The notes below the pieces were generated by a model, which saw nothing but the letters and a program-made list of their open reading frames with translations, ran no database searches and had not been told where the DNA came from. This document shows positions 43,945 through 55,031 of a stretch of DNA of 64,000 nucleotides, piece by piece (position 1 is the first letter of the stretch; each line of letters begins with the position of its first letter). The translations under genes and the position numbers were made by a program. This DNA comes from Mycoplasma sp. ATU-Cv-703 (GTDB taxonomy: Bacteria > Bacillota_I > Bacilli_A > Mycoplasmatales > Metamycoplasmataceae), in assembly GCA_004011965.1 (NCBI GenBank), contig RYZV01000001.1, forward strand, positions 549,372-613,371. The letters run 5' to 3'.

Positions 43945-44407
43945 TGTTTTTTACAAACGCCAATTGAATATAGTGCACTCTTGACAAACACAATTATATT
44001 ATTCACAGTGTAATCCTGCCGAGATTCTAAAAATGCTGTCTCATGAATTTTGAAAAGAAACTGGTCAGCAAAAAACTTTTTTTGGCAAACAATCGCATTT
44101 AGAGTTGTAAAAACAAATTATATTGTTTGCCTTTATTGCTTGTCAAGTTAACTCAATCAGAACGTAAAACAATCGTGTTTTCAATCAGAAAAATCATTCC
44201 TTTGTATTTCTCAACTATTAAAAATGTGATGTTGACGGTTTTTTCAATGCCAATTTCCGTTTTTGCATTAATGATAATTTGGCAAAGTAACCATGTAAAA
44301 AGATTATTGAGCTATAAAGTGCCAGAGAGTCGTTTGAGAAATGGATGTTCATTATTTTATGTTTGAAACAACCAAACAAGTTAGGTAGAATTAGAGCAAG
44401 GTGATTT
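43945..44407. other. 463-base gap without a supported gene
   Basis: AT-rich sequence between the divergent membrane gene and glpO. A hydrophobic open frame on the plus strand from about 44127 is out of phase with glpO, has no ribosome site and resembles nothing I know. GTAGAATT and AAGGTGA before 44408 can serve as -10 region and ribosome site of glpO. Confidence 0.5.
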
Positions 44408-45568
44408 ATGTCGCTAAATAGATACGACATCATTATTATTGGTGGCGGAATAATCGGAGCTACCATTGCTTATCGTTTAGCTAGGTATAAACTTAAAATC
44501 TTGGTGCTTGAAAAAAACCCTTATTTAGCCGAAGAAACTTCAGCGTCAAATTCGGGTTTAATTCACGGAGGTTTTGATCCCGAGCCGGGCAAATTAGAAG
44601 CTGGTTTGAATGTTGAAGGCAATAAGATGTGACAGAGCGAAATTTTTCCTTATTTGGATTTTCCGCGTCGAAAGATCAATTCAGTAGTAGTTGCGTTAAG
44701 CGATGCAGAGGTTTCGGAACTCGAGATGCTTTATCAACGCGGACTTACTAATGGTGTCCATAAGAAGGATTTGAAAATTGTCGGAAAAAAGGAACTTCTT
44801 TTGAAGCATCCGTGTTTGACTAGTAAGGCAAAGGCCGCTCTTATTTGTACTTCTTCTTGGTTGATTGATCCTGTGAAGGCTAGTTTGGCTATGTTTGGAG
44901 CTGCTGTGCAAAACGGAGTGGAAATATTAAGATCTAGCGAGGTTGTAAACATTAAGTGAAAAGATAAATTTTGAGAGGTAAAAGTTCGTGATAATTCCAA
45001 CATTTTTAGATCTAGAAACATCATAAATGCAGCTGGGCATTATGCTGACACAATTGCAAATTTAGCGGGTCAAGGTAATTTTGAGTTGATTGCGCGTAGG
45101 GGTGAATACAAAGTTTTGTCACGCAGCGAATCTCAATGTTTGAGGGCAGTTTATTTTATGGTTCCCACAGTTCATGGGAAAGGCGTTTTAGTTGCGCCAC
45201 TTTTGGATGGCAAAGTGTTGGTCGGACCAACGGCAGAAGATGGTGTCACAAAAGAAGATACACGTCTAGTTACAGATGTCAAACAATCTGAAATTAAAAA
45301 AATTGGTCACCGCTTAATTCCTAGTCTAAACATGGATAAAGTTGAAATGACTCTAGCTGGTTCTCGTCCCATTGACAAAGATACAGATGATTTTATTATT
45401 TCTTATGGAACAACAAGCAATAATTTTATAAATGTGGCGGGTATGCAGTCTCCGGCTATAGCATCTGCGCCTGCAATTGCACTTGAAGTGCAGAAGATGT
45501 TGAAACAAAATTGTGATATCTTACAAAACAACCTTAAGTTTGTCCCTTACTACAAGTTAATTTACTAG
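44408..45568 (+). CDS. glpO: Type I alpha-glycerophosphate oxidase
   Basis: 386 residues, as short as the Mycoplasma pneumoniae enzyme. FAD-binding 'YDIIIIGGGIIGATIAYRLARY', then 'SNSGLIHGGFD', 'NAAGHYADTIA' and 'VAPLLDGKVLVGPTAED', and a late 'FINVAGMQSPAIASAPAIA'. It oxidises glycerol 3-phosphate to DHAP and passes electrons to oxygen, making hydrogen peroxide, a known mycoplasma virulence factor. Three Trp are TGA. Its usual companions glpF and glpK lie 2.9 kb downstream, separated by an inserted restriction-modification pair. DHAP would enter the tpiA-pgk-gpmI route at 57-61 kb. Confidence 0.93.
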
Positions 45569-45677
45569 TACATTAGACTATAAACAGTACACTGATCAGA
45601 TTTTTTCTTTACCATCTCTTGCTTTTTTTCAACTTTTTATCCAGTTTTTTCATTTTATAAACGAGTCTAGTCAATTT

Positions 45678-46808
45678 TTACCTAATACTATCGCTTGATT
45701 CCAGTTTCATTTTGGGTTTTTGTCAAAACTTACTTGAATAAAACTTACGGGGATGTTTTTGGCGGAAAATTCTGTTATGAAATTTCAAATATCTTATATG
45801 TTCTTTAGACAACTTAACCAACGTTTGATCTTTCTTCAAGTTAAAAAATTCAATGTGATTTTTCATAATCCTTGAAGATACCAATTTTCCCTCATTATCA
45901 AAGGTAATAAATAGTTTGTCAAAAAGCGCATCATGATTGGGACATAGCAAAAAACCATTAAAAGGATCTGAGATTTCCTTTCTCTTTTGTTTTTCTTCAA
46001 TGCTATTATCGCTTTTTATTGCACTCACTGGTTTTATGTGGGATGCTATAAGCAATTCAATAATGTTTACTTTGCAACCAATTATCTCGCATCTAATTCC
46101 TCGAGTATTTATTAGGAGTTCTCTGAAAATTTTTCTACCACTTTTTTCAAAATCATCTTTGCGAATGTTCTTGTCTACAAAATTATTTCATTCTTCTTTA
46201 ACCATTTTTCTGTATGCTCTTTTCAAATAACTATCAAAGAAACTTTGAATTTTTTTTCAATGCACGAGGTGTACATTTTTCTTATCGTTGGCTAGCTGTC
46301 CTTCACTTTCTATTACGTTTAAGATTTGTTCAAGAGTTACTCAGCGCGAAGAGGCGTTTTTTTTATCGTTATTAACAACTTTGGATTTATAAATCTCTTT
46401 AGGATCTACGATTAGATAAACTCTATTTAAATAGTCTATTTCACCATTTTTAGTTTGAGGTAGGTAAACGTTTATAACGAGCACTCTTTCAAAATTTTCA
46501 ATTAATTTTTTAAACGCCTTAACATGAAAAGGTATAGCTACCTTCTTGCTTGTGCTATTGTGATGTATGTCTCTACCTCCGCCGTCAGGATGCTCTATGA
46601 ATATGTTGTAATACGAGTCCTTGTAATAGATTCTGAATAAGTTTTCTTTTTCTTCCGATATGTCGTTTATCGTATTTTCAACCGATTCTAAATCTTGTAA
46701 CAAAAGGTTCACAAACACTTTCTTTTTTTTCTCTCCGTCCATGGGATGTTTGTCAGTGTTGGTTATTTCATTATTTACTATGTGTAAATAGGGTTTGATT
46801 TCATTCAT
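45678..46808 (-). CDS. HNH-type restriction endonuclease
   Basis: 376 residues from ATG at 46808 to TAA at 45678-45680, with TGA as Trp near residue 156. The C-terminal HNH domain is clear: 'LLIASHIKPVSA', then 'DPFNGFLLCPNHDALFDKLFIT' with the His/Asn/His metal site. The N-terminal 250 residues are an unknown, basic, presumably target-recognising domain. It starts 14 bases after the cytosine methylase ends, so the pair forms a type II restriction-modification operon. The recognition site cannot be read from sequence. Strongly AT-rich compared with glp genes on both sides. Confidence 0.85.
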
Positions 46809-46822
46809 TTTGATTTCACCGG

Positions 46823-48121
46823 TTAATAGTTAGATAGCATTTGTTCTTGTATGAGAGACACTATTTTAACGTTTACAGCATTTCCCATTTGTTTGTACGA
46901 AAAAAAATCTTTGTTTTTGTCGGATATTTCGTTATATATCTTGTAGTCCTTAGGAAAACTTTGAAGATTTGCCGCTTCCCTAGGTGTCAAATATCTTCAA
47001 CTTTGTTTTGCGTCATCGTAAATTATGGGTATTTGAACCATAGCAACAAGTGTCGGAAATTTTATTGGTTTTTTGCATCTTATTCCGGATTGCCTTAATT
47101 GAATAAATGTGTCTTTTATGTCATTTATTTCCTTACCTGCTTGTCACTCAAATTTCCTTTCTCTTTTTTTTCATTTTTCTGTGTTGTGCTTTTTCATTCA
47201 AGAGTTTATGAATTTTTTATTATTCTTGTAAATTCACCTCATTTCTGAAACATATTTTTTCCTTCAACCCGCTAAACCTTTGAGAGAATAGTTTTTCCCA
47301 AATTCATCCACTCATATTACCGGAAGAGTTTTATCGTCTTTTTTGACAACGTTTTTTAAGAATTCATCTCAAGCTGTCAAAACTTGAATCAAGTAGTTGT
47401 CCTTTTTGTTCCCGGGTTTGAGAAAATATTTTTCCTCAGCATTTTTTTCTAGGTATTTCTTTCAAATGTATTTCCTTATTTTTTGGGAATCTTTTTGCAA
47501 GAGCGGGTTATTCTTTTTAAAATCACTAAAGTTGAAATCAATAAATTTACTTTTAATGTTTGCTTTTGCTTTTAATACGCCGGGAATGAAGACCCTGCGC
47601 CTTTCTTGAGGGATACCAAATTCGTGAGGAGATAAAATCAATGGATCTTTTGGAGTAATATAACCAATTCCGTTAAGTGTTTCAACTATTTTTTTTCAAG
47701 TTTTTCCGTTATCGTGATTAACCAGGTGCTTAACATTTTCCAACAAAATGTACTTAGGTTTTTTATTTTTTAGTATTTTTGCAATATCAAAAAACAGAGT
47801 CCCTCGGATTTCATCTAAAAAACCCTTTTTCTTCCCCGCGTTTGAAAAAGTCTGGCATGGGAATCCAGCAAATAAGAAGTCGTGATCGGGTACCTGTGAA
47901 GATTTTTCATCCAGACTTCTTATATTGACAATTTTCTCCTTGTCAATCAGAAAATTGTTAGCATAAGTTTCAATTGCCTCATTGTCTATTTCGCTAACAA
48001 AAACGCATTCTATTTTGTATTTTATTTTTTGAGAAACCAGTTCCAAAGCTTTGTGAAATCCACCAATTCCAGCAAATAAGTCAATAAATCTAATTTTCTT
48101 CTTCTCATCCATCTTAACCAT
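46823..48121 (-). CDS. DNA (cytosine-5) methyltransferase, type II RM
   Basis: 432 residues. Motif I 'RFIDLFAGIGGFHKALE', motif IV 'FAGFPCQTFSNAGKKKGF' with the catalytic Cys, motif VI 'LENVKHL', motif VIII 'PQERRRVFIPG' and motif X 'MGNAVNVKIVSLI' are all in order. Seven or more Trp are TGA. ATG at 48121 and an in-frame ATG at 48112 are both possible; no ribosome site precedes them. It protects host DNA at the site cut by the HNH nuclease encoded just downstream. Confidence 0.95.
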
Positions 48122-48483
48122 TGTAATACATTGTGCTCGTCGCGATGCATTTTAACCATTGTCAATAATGCACATAACCCTCGACCATAGATAAGTTTTT
48201 AAGTGATTTGTTACAAGGGAAAAGTCTCTTTCACAAGGTAAAGTAAATTTTCAACGAAAACTAACTTGCAAAATTGTCTACGCAAGTTAGATAAACGACA
48301 GTTGTAATGGAAAAAATGGCATAAAAGTTGAATGCTATTAATTTCTAGAAAAAAACAACTAAATCGTAAAAACTTACCCCTTTTACAAAGATTTAAATTT
48401 TTAAATTGAATTTTATTTCAATATCTACAACAAAAGTGTCTAAAATTAAATTCACTAACATCAGTTAATTTGAAGGAGATTCA
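48122..48483. other. 362-base gap upstream of glpF with an inverted repeat
   Basis: No gene seen. CTAACTTGC (48261-48269) and GCAAGTTAG (48282-48290) form a perfect 9-base inverted repeat. 'ttaaccattg' occurs twice near the methylase start (about 48115-48124 and 48152-48161). AAGGAG before 48484 is the glpF ribosome site. Confidence 0.5.
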
Positions 48484-49233
48484 GTGCACTTATATTGACA
48501 AGTTTTACTTGGCGAATTTGTTGGAACCGCTTTTTTAATTATGATGGGCAATGGAGTCGTTGCCAATGTAATTTATAAGCGCACGAAAGCAACTAACGCC
48601 GGTCCCTTTTTTATTTCCCTAGGCTGAGCTTTAGCGGTATTTTTAGCGGTGGTGCTAGCAAATGTTTGAGAAACGGGTGGTCACTTAAATCCAGCCGTAT
48701 CAATAGCTATGCTTACGCGCGGAACCATAACTTGAACCCTATTTGCTATTTACATTTCTAGTCAATTTTTAGGGGCTTTAGTGGGGCAGTTAATAGTTAG
48801 TGCAGTTTACTGGAATCATGCCAATGAACCCGATAACAGCCAAAATGTTATCCACGCTCACGCTACATCACCTACCCATCCCGAACGAGTGTTTTCTAAC
48901 CTAATCACAGAAATAGTCGCTACAACAGTTCTAGTTACGTTAGCCATGATAATCGTGATCTCTTATCAATCTGAGCAAAACGACGTTATGAATGACATGA
49001 TGCGTTATGTTGGTCCGCTGACTATGGGACTAGTTGTTTTGTCAATTGGTTTATCTCTAGGTGGAGTAACCGGTTACGCTATCAACCCTGTTCGAGACTT
49101 TGTGCCGCGGCTTGTCTACCAATTAAGTCCGTATAAGCAAAAAACTAGCGCTAACTGAACTTACAGTTGAGTACCCGTTGTAGGGCCGTTGATTGCAGGC
49201 GTTATTGTTGGGGCTTTTGGAAGATTGATATAG
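48484..49233 (+). CDS. glpF: Glycerol uptake facilitator (aquaporin family)
   Basis: 249 residues, GTG start with GAAGGAGA upstream. Six hydrophobic helices. The first pore loop keeps 'GGHLNPAVSIA'; the second reads 'GYAINPVRDFVPR', with NPV for NPA but the glycerol-channel Arg-Asp retained. The extra loop and the Asp after Arg favour a glyceroporin over a water channel. It is followed by glpK 21 bases later. TGA gives several Trp. It imports glycerol by diffusion for phosphorylation. Confidence 0.93.
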
Positions 49234-49254
49234 CTTCACTATAAAGAGGTAACT

Positions 49255-50787
<1,533 letters not shown>

Positions 50788-50840
50788 TTTCCAATTTTGG
50801 AAAAATGTTCCCTTTTTTCTCAATTAAAAACTTTAAAGTT

Positions 50841-50846
50841 ATAATT
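50841..50846 (+). promoter_or_regulatory. -10 box of the ArsR-type regulator operon
   Basis: TATAAT 19 bases before the GTG start, with AAAGGTGA between as ribosome site. A metal-responsive repressor would be expected to bind nearby. Confidence 0.55.
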
Positions 50847-50865
50847 AGGGCGAAAGGTGAGTAAT

Positions 50866-51186
50866 GTGACATTGACTATTTACGAAGTCAATAAAATATT
50901 GAGTAGTGAAAACAAATCGAAGATTATCGCTCATTTTTGAAGATGTCAGTGCGAAAGAAACTGCGTTGAACAGATTGGGCACCTGCTGGGAATAAACCGC
51001 GTAAACCTTTCAAAACACTTAGGTAAGTTGTTAAAATTTGGCGTACTAAAGTACAAACAAGTTGAAGAAAAGCGTGTCTATTCCATCAATCCTAAATGAA
51101 GAAACGAATGGTTTACAATTGTAGAACCAATCCTCCAAGTTCGTGAAAACGCTCCGTACGCGTGTTCATGTTCGCCGAAAGGATAA
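50866..51186 (+). CDS. ArsR/SmtB family metal-responsive repressor
   Basis: 106 residues, GTG start. The winged helix-turn-helix is 'NCVEQIGHLLGINRVNLSKHLGKLLKFGVLKYKQVEEKRVYSINP', matching ArsR. Cys clusters suit metal sensing: 'RCQCERNC' in the first helices, in the position of the ArsR/CadC ELCVCDL box, and 'YACSCSPKG' at the C-terminus. Two TGA codons give Trp. A His-rich gene starts 3 bases after its stop, so the regulator probably controls metal handling in that operon. The metal is unknown; Ni, Co, Zn or Cd would fit. Confidence 0.8.
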
Positions 51187-51188
51187 GA

Positions 51189-51404
51189 ATGAAAAACCAA
51201 CACGATCGTGACCACGGTTCACACTCTAACATGAATGATGGTAGAGACAACCGAGGAGGACACGATAATCGAGGAAACCACCACATGCACCGCGACAACC
51301 ACGGTAGTCACAATCATGGACATGGTGGCCACCACGATAAAGAAAAAGGAAACCACGGAAACCATGATGGTGGACGCGGTAACATGGGAGGCGGCAACGA
51401 CTAA
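51189..51404 (+). CDS. His-rich metal-binding protein
   Basis: 71 residues with AAAGGAT upstream. The composition is dominated by His, Gly, Asn and Asp, about 18 His in all, with runs such as 'GNHHMHRDNHGSHNHGHGGHH'; no Trp, Cys or hydrophobic core. This is like nickel or zinc storage proteins such as Hpn and the His-rich tails of HypB. The preceding ArsR-type gene (3-base gap) supports metal inducibility. The frame +1 to it runs past its stop into a Cys-rich segment (see next entry). Probably disordered until metal binds. Confidence 0.75.
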   Translation: MKNQHDRDHGSHSNMNDGRDNRGGHDNRGNHHMHRDNHGSHNHGHGGHHDKEKGNHGNHDGGRGNMGGGND

Positions 51405-51498
51405 TAAATCCGATGACCGGGTAGACAAACGTCACCGCTGTCCTTGTGGTTGTGAACATATGCAAAGTTGCTCTTGCGACCACCAGTTAAAAAAATAA
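51364..51498 (+). CDS. Cys-rich metallothionein-like small ORF in the +1 frame
   Basis: 44 codons if it begins at the in-frame ATG 51364; the last 24 residues are outside the His-rich gene. They carry six Cys and three His in 'RHRCPCGCEHMQSCSCDHQ', a metal-thiolate-like pattern. No good ribosome site precedes 51364, so the segment might instead be joined to the His-rich protein by a +1 frameshift or by a single-base difference in assembly. The dense Cys pattern next to a metal repressor makes coding likely, but the start is uncertain. Confidence 0.5.
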   Translation: MMVDAVTWEAATTNKSDDRVDKRHRCPCGCEHMQSCSCDHQLKK

Positions 51499-51520
51499 AA
51501 TACTTTTTGTTCAAAATATA

Positions 51521-51556
51521 CGCCCTAACGTTCTAGCCGACGTTAGGCGTTTTTTA
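51521..51556 (+). terminator. Rho-independent terminator of the metal-response operon
   Basis: CGCCCTAACG and CGTTAGGCG pair, with one bulged C, around a short loop, followed by TTTTTT. Confidence 0.85.
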
Positions 51557-51650
51557 GTTTGGTTTTTTTATTTAGTAAGGTGTTTTTTAATGATTAGTTA
51601 TTTTACAAAGACCGGCCATCACAAACAAAAGCGCTTAACGCTAAGATCCT

Positions 51651-53654
51651 TTATTTTTGACTTTTATATTTGTTTTTGGTCATTATATAAAAACTACAAA
51701 CATGAAAACAATCATTTATTTGCAGCGACAAAGTGAATTTGTTGGGAGAATCAGCACTACCACTAATTTTCCAAGAAAGATTAATTTTTTTTAACAAAGT
51801 AAGTTTTTCCTTAGTAATGAAATCTCTTAAATGGTTGTTGATTTGTTTAATAACTATATGCCCATCATTTTTTTTGATTAGTTGTTTTAGTTTTTTAAAA
51901 TAACCAAAATCTTCAAGTTCTTTGAAGACTTGCTTTTTGATCTGAATCAAAATGTTTAGTGCTATTTCTTCTATAACGGTCATGTATATAGTGAAGAGAG
52001 AGAATTTTGTATCGTAACTGGCTAAATCTTTTTCAAACCATTCTCCATGTAGCAATTTATTTCTAACTTCAAGTCCGTTATCTATAAACGAAGCACACAT
52101 ATAATAGTGTAGAAATGATTTTGTATTTTCGCTTAACGGGTATTTTATTCCGGTTTTATTGTGTTTAGCGCTTACTTGTTCTTGGGTTAACAATGCTCCT
52201 AAACTTTTGTAATCTTTTTGCATTTTGTCGTTATCTTTATGAAAATACATGAATAGATTTTTGACAAGTTTTTCAATAGCAACACAAGTGAACATGGATT
52301 GCTTGAGATTTTCTATCTTGGTGTATTTTTTTGTATTCAAAAATCCTTCAAACATATCTGTTACTGCGTAAATATCAAATTTTATCTTCTCTTTTTTAAC
52401 TTCCATAAAGTTAAGACAAAGATTTAATAGCTTTTTTACTCTTTCCAAATATTGTTTCTGCCTTTCTCTTAATAGCATTTGTAGAATTTGTTTTTTTATA
52501 ATTAGCCCAGTTTCAACCGGAAATATAAATGAATGTTTGTACTTGCTTGTTGAATCACTTTCAAAAATATCGGCAAGATTGTTGCTAATCAATGCTTCAT
52601 CGGTAATTGATTTGAATTGATCTGTTTCTAGGAATGTTAGTATAGGTCCAAATCCATCCATAGCGTCGCTCACTAATTTTAAAAACTCTTCACGATCGAT
52701 GTTGGGAACGATATATTGCAACGTTTCTAAATGTATACCTTTTTTGCTTTCTTCCTTGATTAAAGAATTTATTTTGTTGATTTGTTCCTTAATAAGGTTT
52801 TGTACTGAAAAATTATCTCCAAATTTTTTGATATTTTGCTTAACAACCTTTAGTAGTTTTTTATAAGATTCATAAGAAAAGAGAATAAAATTTGGTGCTA
52901 CAACTCATTCATAAAATTTGTTTAAAATTTGTTTAATAAACTCACTTTTTGTCTCTAAATAGTAAGCATCCAAGTTTTCTATGTAACAAGTAAGTAATTC
53001 CAATTTGTTTGGCATATACTGGTTTTGTGAGAGAAGATTTTCCATTTCTTGAGTAAAAGCTTTTTTTAATGTAGCATCTTTCGTTAAAAAAGTGTTTTTG
53101 CAGTATCAAAATACATTTTTGGAAAAAAGTCTAGAAATGCTTGGATAGTTTTTGTTATCTATAAAATTTCAATTTTTAGTAACTAGATTAAGCAGATCCA
53201 CGTGAGACAGCGATTTGATATTTTTATTTTTTACTTGATCTTCTATTAAGTCAAGATTGCTATTTAAGTATCGTAGCATTAGATTTAAATTTTTTTTGAT
53301 GTTTGTTTTTAGATCTTGCTTAATTCTTCTTAGGAATGTCCCATAATCGCCCTCTAGTATTTTTTGAAAGTACTCGTCGGTAAAAGTATCTTTTTCTCTG
53401 TCTAAAATATCTCTTTCCATTGATAGTAACTCGTTTAGATAAAAGGACAAAAGAAAATCTGCCAATGTTCATGAGTTTGGTAATTCTTTCAGATTAGATT
53501 TAAGGTACAGGAGGAATATATCTTTAGCATTATTCATAAAATGATCTATAAATGCATTTATTCCTAAGTCACGCAACCCATAATATCGCCTATTCGCTAT
53601 TTTGTCATCAATATTAATTACTTGAAGAAATTCTTCTGATGTTTTCGTCGCCAT
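51651..53654 (-). CDS. Large AT-rich protein with HEPN-like motif
   Basis: 667 residues from ATG at 53654 to TAA at 51651, with several TGA read as Trp and no internal stop in the stretches I translated. A TATAAT (53671-53666) is 11 bases before ATG, without ribosome site. It is long, helical and Lys/Phe/Leu-rich. At about residue 540 'EVRNKLLHGEW' matches the Rx4H signature of HEPN RNases, usually in the RN...H form, and follows a long helix. HEPN domains often serve as toxins or abortive-infection RNases. The rest is unrecognised. Lowest GC of the window with its two neighbours; probably horizontally acquired. Confidence 0.7.
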
Positions 53655-54131
53655 TATAATTAATCATTATATTTCAAGAAACACCATAATCTCTTAAATC
53701 ACAAGCAAATTTGTAATTGTGTCTTTTAAATACTAAAGTTTTTGTGCGTTGAAAGGTTTTTTATGAAATAAATTCATTTTAAGTTTTACAACGATCTACT
53801 TACTTTTTAAGTAACCAACCACCCATCATTGAGAACAGTTTTAACTGATTAAGGAGACTTAAAATTTAAAGATGAGAAATAGGCAGTTTTGGATGAAGCG
53901 TTATCAATGATTTTTTAGTCAATACTAATTATCAGTACGACTTTTGTCATAGAAACCATTTTGAATTACCTTTTTAACTAAACATGTGTTGATAATTAAA
54001 TTGTGGTATAACCAGTGTTTGAACGCATGAAAAAATAAAAAAATGGAGAAACAACTTCATCGTTTTTCATATGAGTGTTGTTTTCTTTGTTATGGTAGTT
54101 ATGTGCTACTCCCGAGCAGTATATTTTAGAG
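53655..54131. other. 477-base AT-rich gap without a supported gene
   Basis: Between two minus-strand accessory genes. I see several TATAAT-like strings and short open frames but no coding signature, RNA gene or strong repeat. Confidence 0.5.
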
Positions 54132-54953
54132 TTAAGAGGTTTTTAATGATTGTTTTTTTACGTAGTCATTGTTTAAATTTTTTTGTTGATTTTTAGAATT
54201 TATTTCAATAAATTTTTCAATCAAAGAAGCATTCAGTGCGAAATTGTGCGCTATATCAGTTATTGTTAATTCACTGTCACTTTTATGACCTTTAACTTTA
54301 TCCACTTTGTTTGCTAGGTGTTTAGAAAATGTTCACACATGTTTATATAAATTTTGATCTGTTTGGTTTAAAAACTTTAGGTCATTAGGTTTAATCTTTT
54401 CAAATCCACTGTAGATACTACAAATTAAACCGGACAACTCTATTTCGCTTCTATTAGGACTAAGCAATTCAATGATGGGTGTGGCTTTTTCTTCGCTGAT
54501 GTTTTTCAGATTTTCTACAACTGGCGTAAACTTACTGTATTCAAATGGAATAAATGCGTTTTGTTCTGTCAGTTTTTCTCATTTTATTTTGTAATCTGGT
54601 GAATACTTTTCTAATATGTTCTTTCATTTACTACTTCTTTCCTCAAGGTCAGAATTATGGCGAAAATAATGCGGTTTTTTTATGTAGATTAAGCGTATCA
54701 ACGAGATAGTGAACAATATTTGTGCCAATAGTCATTCAGGGTTTTGTTCATCGCTAGTAGAGTTTTCCCCGTAAAAAAATTTCACACAATTTTTAAAATT
54801 TTCACAATTTAAAGTATAATCAGCACGAAGTTCTTCAAGAGCAATTGCTCACGCATAATTACCAGACCCGAACATAGTTATTTTCAACTTATTAAGAAGA
54901 TCGTTCAATACCATTTGGCGCTTCTGATCAAATGACAGGACTTTTAAAGACAT
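54132..54953 (-). CDS. AT-rich hypothetical protein
   Basis: 273 residues from ATG at 54953 to TAA at 54132-54134, with five TGA read as Trp. The protein is helical, Lys/Asn/Ile-rich, with one mildly hydrophobic stretch ('LLAQILFTISLIRLIYI') at about residues 73-90 and no recognisable motif. It lies between the HEPN-like gene and the second KAP NTPase on the same strand, 78 bases after the latter, so the three may form one transcription unit. Confidence 0.55.
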
Positions 54954-55031
54954 GGCAAAATTATAAATCAACATTTATTTTTTTAACTGATAGCACGTCT
55001 AAGTTTTATAAAAACGAAAATACATTTATTG

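Noticed and set aside
44127..44401. Hydrophobic open frame upstream of glpO
   Set aside because: TTG start, no ribosome site, no family signature and out of frame with glpO; treated as intergenic.
51219..51483. Minus-strand open frames across the His-rich gene
   Set aside because: They are the complement of a repetitive His/Gly codon run and show only low-complexity Val/Ser/Thr or Cys/Gly patterns.
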